From NCBI GenBank assembly GCA_021201335.1, contig JAJQFD010000042.1, forward strand, positions 372,001 to 436,000: a stretch of 64,000 bases of DNA, given 5' to 3'. This DNA comes from Bacteroides sp. (lineage in GTDB: Bacteria > Bacteroidota > Bacteroidia > Bacteroidales > Bacteroidaceae). Below are positions 58,301-64,000 of the stretch, piece by piece (within the stretch, counting starts at the first letter, position 1; every line of letters begins with the position of its first letter). Under the pieces are notes generated by a model, which was given only the letters and a program-made list of their open reading frames with translations, made no database searches and was not told the DNA's origin. The translations under genes were made by a program, and so were the position numbers.

Positions 58301-59406
58301 ATTGCCGTTGTCATCTTCGGCCAATCCCCGGATACGTTTGCTGTTCAATGAATTGCCATCACTCCCCGGCACGTATTTATCAAATAAGAAAGGATGGTTA
58401 GGCAGATAGCATACTCCACCGAACATGGTCCCGATCCAGATTCCACCGGAAGGGTCACGATATATCTTGCAGATAATATTGTCGGAAAGGGTGAAAGAGC
58501 GCATCAGGTCTTCTTTGAGGTGAACCACCTGATTCTTCTTCTCGTTGATGACGAATAATCCATGCCGGGTTCCTAGCCAAAGCTCGTCGCCAAAGCACAT
58601 GACATCGTTCAGGAATGTTTTTTCTCTGTGTAAAAAGGAATGTTTGTCAGCTGACCATCCGCGGGATTATACCTCAGGAGTATTCCTTCATGAACGGCTA
58701 AAATCAGTTGATCGCCCTGAAAGCAGATGCTTTCGATACTCTTCCCTGCGAGTAACTGATTATGGGTACCGGAATGTTGTTCAAAGGTATCTTTCTCAGG
58801 GTTGTACCGAAATAACCCCAAATTTGAAGTTCCTACCCATATTTCCCCTTCCTCATTCATACAAATACAATTGGGGCTTTCGCTTTTGAAGTTATTCTTG
58901 TTGGTAATGGAATAGTAATCCATTCCCTCCTTCCTGAAACAAAAGATTCCCTGGTCGGGTATCAAGGCCCAAATGTTATCCTGGGTATCGCTAAATATCT
59001 CTGCCACCCAGTTATCAGGGGTAAAACCGTCTTTCGATCGGGGCTTCATCAGGGTAAACACATCTCCTGCCGGATCATAGATATAAATGCCTCTGTCGAT
59101 ACCTACCCACAACTTATGGTCTTTGTCTTCGAACAACGTACTGACGTTATTATTTCCCGTTCCTGTTTTCGGGTCCATACAATTAAGGTGAAGGATGGAA
59201 GTTCCATCATAACGGTTCAGACCGTTTTTCGTGCCAAACCACATAAAGCCATAGCTGTCTTGTAAAATAGCCTTCACATTACTGGCCGATAAACCATCTT
59301 CTCCGGTGATGTGCGTGAAATAGTAATTGGAACTGTCTTGTCCGAAAAGGGAAACTCCGATAAGGCAAAACAACAAGAAGGATGAAAGCCGAATGATTCG
59401 TCGCAT
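55343..59406 (-). pseudogene. Hybrid two-component system regulator (HTCS3), frameshifted in an A6 tract
   Basis: Two frames form a 1354-residue HTCS from the ATG at 59406 (signal peptide MRRIIRLSSFLLFCLIGVSL). The first 265 residues contain the first propeller. The frame breaks at T6 on the + strand (58618-58623), where one added base gives FYTEKKTFLNDVMCFGDELW and joins the remaining domains: propellers, Y_Y_Y, transmembrane helix (LFYFACALLVMYGCFYWY), HisKA (FFTEIAHEIRTPL), HATPase_c, receiver (IISDIMMPEMNG) and AraC HTH. HTCS1 and HTCS2 have an uninterrupted match across this point. Divergent from GH95 copy 2 with a 159-bp gap, mirroring HTCS1 and GH95 copy 1. Confidence 0.88.
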
Positions 59407-59431
59407 AGTCGATAAAAGGTTACGTTTGATG

Positions 59432-59439
59432 CAAATATA
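59432..59439 (-). promoter_or_regulatory. HTCS3 -7 element TATATTTG
   Basis: Perfect TAnnTTTG followed by C, 25 bp upstream of the HTCS3 ATG. It lies inside a longer alternative reading frame (to 59451), which argues for the shorter start. Confidence 0.55.
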
Positions 59440-59502
59440 GACAAAAAACAATAGGTTGTATACGGATGAAGCATTTGTTGCAGTAATAGGCGAATTCGTA
59501 CC

Positions 59503-59532
59503 ATTGTGATCGGAAAGCCACCTCTATCTTTG
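59503..59532 (+). promoter_or_regulatory. Promoter of GH95 copy 2 (TTG - 19 bp - TATCTTTG)
   Basis: -7 element TATCTTTG (59525-59532) with a TTG at 59503-59505, 19 bp apart. It is 33 bp before the ATG at 59566 and inside the longer reading frame that begins at 59506, so the later start is preferred. Confidence 0.6.
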
Positions 59533-59565
59533 CGTCTGAATTGGAATAAATTTATAGTGAAGAAT

Positions 59566-61992
59566 ATGAAGAACTTTAAAACATTAGCAATCCTGATCGG
59601 GAGTACAACCTTTCTACTAACCAGTTGTCAGTCAAAAGGGAACACCACAGACAGCCTCCGTCTATGGTACAATAAGCCGGCGGGTGAATGGATGGAATCA
59701 CTCCCTGTCGGTAACGGACGATTGGGCGTAATGGTTTACGGTGGAATTGAGGAAGAAACACTGGCCCTGAACGAAAGCACCCTATGGTCGGGACAATATG
59801 ACCCACATCAGCAACGTCCTTTCGGCAGGGAAAAGCTGGATGAACTACGGCAGTTGTTCTTTGAAGGCAAGGTGGCCGAAGGCAACAACCTGGCCGGAGG
59901 AACTATGGCAGGCTCCCCGCACTCAGCCGGAACACATCTGCCTATGGGGGATTTGAAAATCAAGTTTGTATATCCGGAAGGTTCGGTAAGTAAGTACCAG
60001 CGGGAACTAGATTTACAAACAGCCGTCAGCAAAGTAATGTATAAGGTAGGTAACATTACCTATACCCGCGAATGTATTGCCACGAATCCCGATGATGTAG
60101 TTGTCTGGCACATGACGGCCGATAAATCCGGAAGCATCAGCCTGGAAATTAACCTACAACTTCTTCGCAACGCAACCATTCAGGCAGAAGGTAACCAGCT
60201 GGTTTATACGGGCAATGCAGAGTTCGACAAACACGGTTACGGTGGTGTTTTATTCGATGGCCGCGTAGCCGTAAAGCTGGAAGGAGGCAGCATGGAAGCT
60301 CAGGGAAAAACGCTATACATACGCAATGCGACCGCCGTTACACTGGCAACAGATATACGTACCAACTATAAAAGCACTACTTTCGCCGGATATGATTACA
60401 AAAAGGTATGCAGGGAAACAGTGGAAGCTGCCTTACGTACTGACTTCGAAACACTGCGAGCACGCCATATGCAGGATTACGCTCCGCTATTCGAACGGGT
60501 TTCTCTTTCTTTTGATGATGGAAGCCGGAACAAGATACCTACCGACGAGCGTTGGGCACAGGTGAAAGCAGGCAAACCGGACCCGGGAATTGATGCACTG
60601 TTCTTCCAGTATGCCCGCTACTTGCTGATTGCTTCTTCCCGTCCCAATTCACCGCTTCCTGTGGCTTTGCAGGGATTTTTCAACGATAACCTGGCCTGCC
60701 ACATGGGATGGACCAACGATTACCACCTCGATATCAACACCCAACAGAATTACTGGATAGCGAACGTAGGTAACTTGGCCGAATGTCACCTTCCCTTGTT
60801 CAACTATATAAAAGACCTGTCGCACCACGGGGCGAAAACCGCCCAGGATTTGTATGGTTGCAAAGGATGGACAGCGCATACCACATCCAATCCCTGGGGA
60901 TATACAGCCGTATCCGGTAGTATTCTTTGGGGATTGTTCCCCACAGCCTCATCGTGGCTTGCCTCTCACCTGTGGACACAATACGAATATACACAGGATA
61001 AAACCTACCTGAAAGAAGTAGCCTACCCCTTACTGAAAAGTAACGCAGAATTCCTGTTGGACTATATGGTCATTAATCCGAACAACGGATACCTGGTGAC
61101 GGGCCCCAGTATATCCCCCGAAAACAGCTTCCGCTATGAAGGAAACGAATACTGTGCTTCGATGATACCCACCTGTGACCGGGTATTGGCTTACGAGATA
61201 TTCTCTTACTGCTTGAAGGCTTCCCGAATCCTAGGTATTGACAAGAGTTTTGCAGACAGCCTGCAAATAGCCATCGACAAATTACCGCCCTTCTTTATAT
61301 CTGCCCGAAACGGAGGATTGCAGGAATGGTTTGAAGATTACGAGGAGGCCCACCCGAACCATCGCCATACCACTCACCTCTTATCGCTCTATCCGTTTTC
61401 CCAAATTACCCCGGAGAAAAGTCCGGAGCTGGCTGCCGCCTGTCGCAAGACCATCGAGAACCGATTGGTCACTCCCGACTGGGAAGACACCGAATGGAGC
61501 CGTGCCAATATGATTTGCTTGTATGCCCGTTTAAGGGATACCAACGAAGCATACGCCAGTGTACAGACCTTACTGCAAACATTAACCCGGGAAAACCTCT
61601 TAAGCATCTCTCCGGCTGGTATTGCCGGAGCCCCTTATGACATCTTTATCTTCGATGGCAATGCAGCCGGTGCAGCCGGTATCGCCGAGATGCTGGTTCA
61701 GAGCCACGACGGAGTTATCGAACTATTACCCTGTTTGCCCAGTCAGTGGAAAAATGGACATTACTCAGGCATCAGCATCCGCGGTGGCGGTGAAGTTGCT
61801 GCCAGATGGAAGAATGGAGTTATTACCAATGCTTCTCTGAAAGTAGCCACTACGAACGAATTTACACTAAAGATACCCCAAGGGAAGAAGTATAGCATAC
61901 TGTTGAACGGTGAAAAGATGAATGTTACCCCTACTAGCGAAGGGTTAATCACATTTCCGCTGAAAGAAAACGATTTGATAGAGATCATTTAG
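59566..61992 (+). CDS. GH95-family alpha-L-fucosidase (or alpha-L-galactosidase), copy 2
   Basis: 808 residues from the ATG at 59566, a lipoprotein (LLTSC) rather than a freely secreted protein like copy 1. GH95 features: LPVGNGRLGVMVYGG, NESTLWSG, HLDINTQQNYW (Asp 389, Asn 391), acid Glu 519 in SISPENSF and Asp 697 in FDGN. Domain order is beta-sandwich, (alpha/alpha)6 core, C-terminal beta domain. It shares with copy 1 the Asp in place of the first catalytic Asn of the common N-I-N motif. Divergent from HTCS3 and followed, after a terminator, by a SusC; it may belong to the PUL that begins there. The two copies are clearly homologous along their length but diverged, so the duplication is old. 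Confidence 0.92.
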   Translation: MKNFKTLAILIGSTTFLLTSCQSKGNTTDSLRLWYNKPAGEWMESLPVGNGRLGVMVYGGIEEETLALNESTLWSGQYDPHQQRPFGREKLDELRQLFFEGKVAEGNNLAGGTMAGSPHSAGTHLPMGDLKIKFVYPEGSVSKYQRELDLQTAVSKVMYKVGNITYTRECIATNPDDVVVWHMTADKSGSISLEINLQLLRNATIQAEGNQLVYTGNAEFDKHGYGGVLFDGRVAVKLEGGSMEAQGKTLYIRNATAVTLATDIRTNYKSTTFAGYDYKKVCRETVEAALRTDFETLRARHMQDYAPLFERVSLSFDDGSRNKIPTDERWAQVKAGKPDPGIDALFFQYARYLLIASSRPNSPLPVALQGFFNDNLACHMGWTNDYHLDINTQQNYWIANVGNLAECHLPLFNYIKDLSHHGAKTAQDLYGCKGWTAHTTSNPWGYTAVSGSILWGLFPTASSWLASHLWTQYEYTQDKTYLKEVAYPLLKSNAEFLLDYMVINPNNGYLVTGPSISPENSFRYEGNEYCASMIPTCDRVLAYEIFSYCLKASRILGIDKSFADSLQIAIDKLPPFFISARNGGLQEWFEDYEEAHPNHRHTTHLLSLYPFSQITPEKSPELAAACRKTIENRLVTPDWEDTEWSRANMICLYARLRDTNEAYASVQTLLQTLTRENLLSISPAGIAGAPYDIFIFDGNAAGAAGIAEMLVQSHDGVIELLPCLPSQWKNGHYSGISIRGGGEVAARWKNGVITNASLKVATTNEFTLKIPQGKKYSILLNGEKMNVTPTSEGLITFPLKENDLIEII

Positions 61993-62015
61993 AAAATCCA
62001 AGTCTTCTTTTTCTC

Positions 62016-62068
62016 CCTTCTGTGCCTGCCGGTCTTCGGACTTCAGATACAGAAGGTCTTTTTATTTT
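62016..62068 (+). terminator. Rho-independent terminator after GH95 copy 2
   Basis: CCTTCTGT (62016-62023) pairs with ACAGAAGG (62049-62056), with an inner CCG/CGG stem, then TCTTTTTATTTT. It is 24 bp after the stop codon. Confidence 0.8.
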
Positions 62069-62491
62069 AATAAAGCCATCCGCACCCGATAATTCTTCCC
62101 GAATAGAGAATTCCACATACCAACAAACCGATAATAACAGGTAATTCCGCACAAATAATGAAATGAAATATATGCAGCAGGGATTAAAAGATATGCATTA
62201 TTAAGCACCCGAAAAGCAAGTTTGCAGTAAATGTGTTATTTTTTGCATCTTCTATGAAGGGAACGTAAAGATTGTATTGTCTACTTTTGAAACAATAAGT
62301 AAGAGCGATAAGTCCTTCATCCGGAAAAGGAAGGTGCATTATTTTTTGTTACACCCTATAAATAATACTTTATGAAAAATATAAGTCTAAAGCCTCCATA
62401 ATGGTTATAATACCCTGCTTTTTCCCTGTTGGAACGGACAGAGAAAGGAAAAGAACAATTCACCATACTTAATAATACATAGAAAAAACGC
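62069..62491 (+). other. Upstream region of the right-hand SusC
   Basis: About 420 bp of A/T-rich DNA with no gene. Because a terminator precedes it, it must hold the SusC promoter. TACTTTAT near 62368 is a weak -7 candidate, leaving a leader of about 120 nt. HTCS-controlled PULs usually carry their operator here, but no clear motif was identified. Confidence 0.5.
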
Positions 62492-64000
62492 ATGAAAAAA
62501 TTAGCACTCAAAAGTTTGCTCAGAGCATCTTTATTAACGATGCTTTTCTCCACAATCAGCATGATAAGCCAGGCACAAAATGCTCCCTTAGTAGGGCGGG
62601 TATCCGATGCTGAAGGAGAATTCATGATTGGAGTCACCATCCAGGAAAAAGGCTCCTTAAATGCAACCGTTACCGATTTAAACGGTCAGTATTCCATTCC
62701 GCTATCTACGGAGAATCCGGTTTTAGTGGTTTCTTTTATTGGTTACAAAACTCAGGAAGTCAAAGTAGGAAGAAGCAAGGTGTTGGACATCGTTATGGAA
62801 GAAGACGTGTCTGCCCTGGATGAAGTTGTAGTAGTGGGTTACGGACAACAACGGAAGGTTTCGGTAGTCGGTGCACAATCTACCCTGAAGATGGAAACCG
62901 CTAAGATGCCCACGGCGAATTTATCTTCAGCCATTTCGGGACGGATTGCCGGAGTGGTTGCCGTTCAACGCACAGGGGAACCCGGACACGATGATTCGGA
63001 GATTTACATTCGAGGCATCTCAACTTTTGTCGGACAGAATTCTAGTCCACTTATCCTGGTGGATGGGGTCGAACGTAAATTAAACAGTATTGACCCCGAC
63101 GATATCGAATCGTTCACCGTATTAAAAGATGCATCGGCAACTGCAGTTTATGGAGTAAGAGGTGCAAACGGGGTAGTCATTATTAAAACAAAGCCCGGTA
63201 GAATCGGTAAGCCGCAATTCAACGTGGATTATTACGAAGGCTTTATTACGATGACCAAGAAAGTAAAGCTGGCCAATGCCTATGAATATATGGATGCGGC
63301 CAACGAAGCTTATGCCGATTCGTACGGTGGCACCCTTTATTCTCCCCAATACATTGAGGCAACGAAAAAAGCACACGGTTTATTACCGAATGACAATCCC
63401 AGGATGTACAACCCTTACCTCTACCCTGCGGTAGACTGGATGAAGGAGTTATTCGACGACTGGGGACGTAATCGCCGCGCCAACATAAGTGTACGGGGAG
63501 GTTCTCCCAATGCCAGTTACTATGTATCCTTAACTTATTATGGTGAAAACGGCTTAATAAAAGATTTCAAACGCGAGAACTATAGCACCGGAATCAAATT
63601 CGACCGATATAATTTTGTGAGTAACCTTAACCTTCGGCCTACCAGCAAATTAACAGCAGATGTAGGGGTGAGCGGTTACATCTCCGAAGGGAATTACCCC
63701 CAACAAAAAACGGAAGATCTTTTTAAATCAGCCATGGATATTAATCCGGTGTATTTACCTTTACTCATGCCAGACGGAAGTGTTTCTGGTATCAGTGGCC
63801 TGGGTGATATGCGTAATCCTTATGCCGACCTGGCCCGACGCGGGTATAAAAATGAATACCGTTCTACCATCAATACCAATTTAAGGGTGGCGCATGATCT
63901 TGATTTCTGGGAGTGGAGCAAGGGATTAAAAGTAAATGCCCTGATTGCATTTGATAACTATACATCTCGCGAACTGAAATATGACAAATATGAATCCCTG
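62492..64000 (+). CDS. SusC/RagA TonB-dependent transporter, N-terminal part
   Basis: Starts at the ATG at 62492 and is open to the right edge (503 codons seen). Order: signal peptide MKKLALKSLLRASLLTMLFS ending SQAQ, CarboxypepD_reg-like domain (GRVSDAEGEFMIGVTIQEKG), TonB-box region (LDEVVVVGYGQQRK), plug with GRIAGVVAVQRTGEPG, YIRGISTF, ILVDGVERKLN and AVYGVRGANGVVIIKTKPGR, then the first barrel strands. It imports oligosaccharides with a SusD presumably just outside the window. GH95 copy 2 directly upstream suggests fucose-containing substrate. The start is fixed by the signal peptide. Confidence 0.95.
   Translation, partial: MKKLALKSLLRASLLTMLFSTISMISQAQNAPLVGRVSDAEGEFMIGVTIQEKGSLNATVTDLNGQYSIPLSTENPVLVVSFIGYKTQEVKVGRSKVLDIVMEEDVSALDEVVVVGYGQQRKVSVVGAQSTLKMETAKMPTANLSSAISGRIAGVVAVQRTGEPGHDDSEIYIRGISTFVGQNSSPLILVDGVERKLNSIDPDDIESFTVLKDASATAVYGVRGANGVVIIKTKPGRIGKPQFNVDYYEGFITMTKKVKLANAYEYMDAANEAYADSYGGTLYSPQYIEATKKAHGLLPNDNPRMYNPYLYPAVDWMKELFDDWGRNRRANISVRGGSPNASYYVSLTYYGENGLIKDFKRENYSTGIKFDRYNFVSNLNLRPTSKLTADVGVSGYISEGNYPQQKTEDLFKSAMDINPVYLPLLMPDGSVSGISGLGDMRNPYADLARRGYKNEYRSTINTNLRVAHDLDFWEWSKGLKVNALIAFDNYTSRELKYDKYESL

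Overview
The window comes from a member of the Bacteroidota, almost certainly order Bacteroidales. The signs are SusC/SusD pairs, hybrid two-component regulators (sensor, kinase, receiver and AraC output in one protein), lipoprotein signal peptides on surface glycan-binding proteins, and promoters with the Bacteroides -7 element TAnnTTTG. Genus cannot be fixed from the sequence alone. No rRNA, tRNA, CRISPR array or phage genes were seen.

Layout. (1) 1-8.8 kb, + strand: 3' part of a SusC, then SusD, two surface lipoproteins of the DUF4959/DUF4998 type and a GH36 alpha-galactosidase, i.e. the end of a polysaccharide utilisation locus (PUL). (2) 8.8-18.8 kb: a repeat-rich gap, an orphan secreted protein, a GH95 fucosidase divergent from a hybrid two-component regulator (HTCS1), and a GH43 enzyme. 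(3) 18.9-22.4 kb: housekeeping genes (DUF3109 protein, gpmI, corA with an unusual 5' leader). (4) 22.6-32.7 kb: a ribose/nucleoside-type (rbs-like) PUL with permease, ADP-ribosylglycohydrolase, ribokinase, SusD and SusC, and a divergent regulator of the rbsR type. (5) 33.6-59.4 kb, all on the - strand: a 26-kb carbohydrate-degradation block without its own SusC/D: GH2, a truncated and an intact GH36/GH27-like protein, GH3, HTCS2, GH92, GH36, sialate O-acetylesterase, HTCS3. (6) 59.5-64 kb, + strand: a second GH95 divergent from HTCS3, then the 5' part of another SusC, which starts a further PUL beyond the window.

The enzymes (two GH95, two GH36, GH2, GH3, GH43, GH92, esterase) together suggest attack on a complex, fucose- and galactose-decorated and acetylated glycan. 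Polymer capture would be by the SusC/D complexes and control by the three HTCSs.

Four features stand out. First, five genes are interrupted by one-base changes, each inside an A/T homopolymer; this is either assembly error or slippage. Second, four intergenic arrays of degenerate repeats share an exact 22/44-bp period although their sequences differ. Third, there is a decayed REP-associated tyrosine transposase (RAYT) element with a non-autonomous sibling nearby. Fourth, corA is preceded by a 12-codon leader ORF, a long hairpin and a rare strong Shine-Dalgarno sequence.
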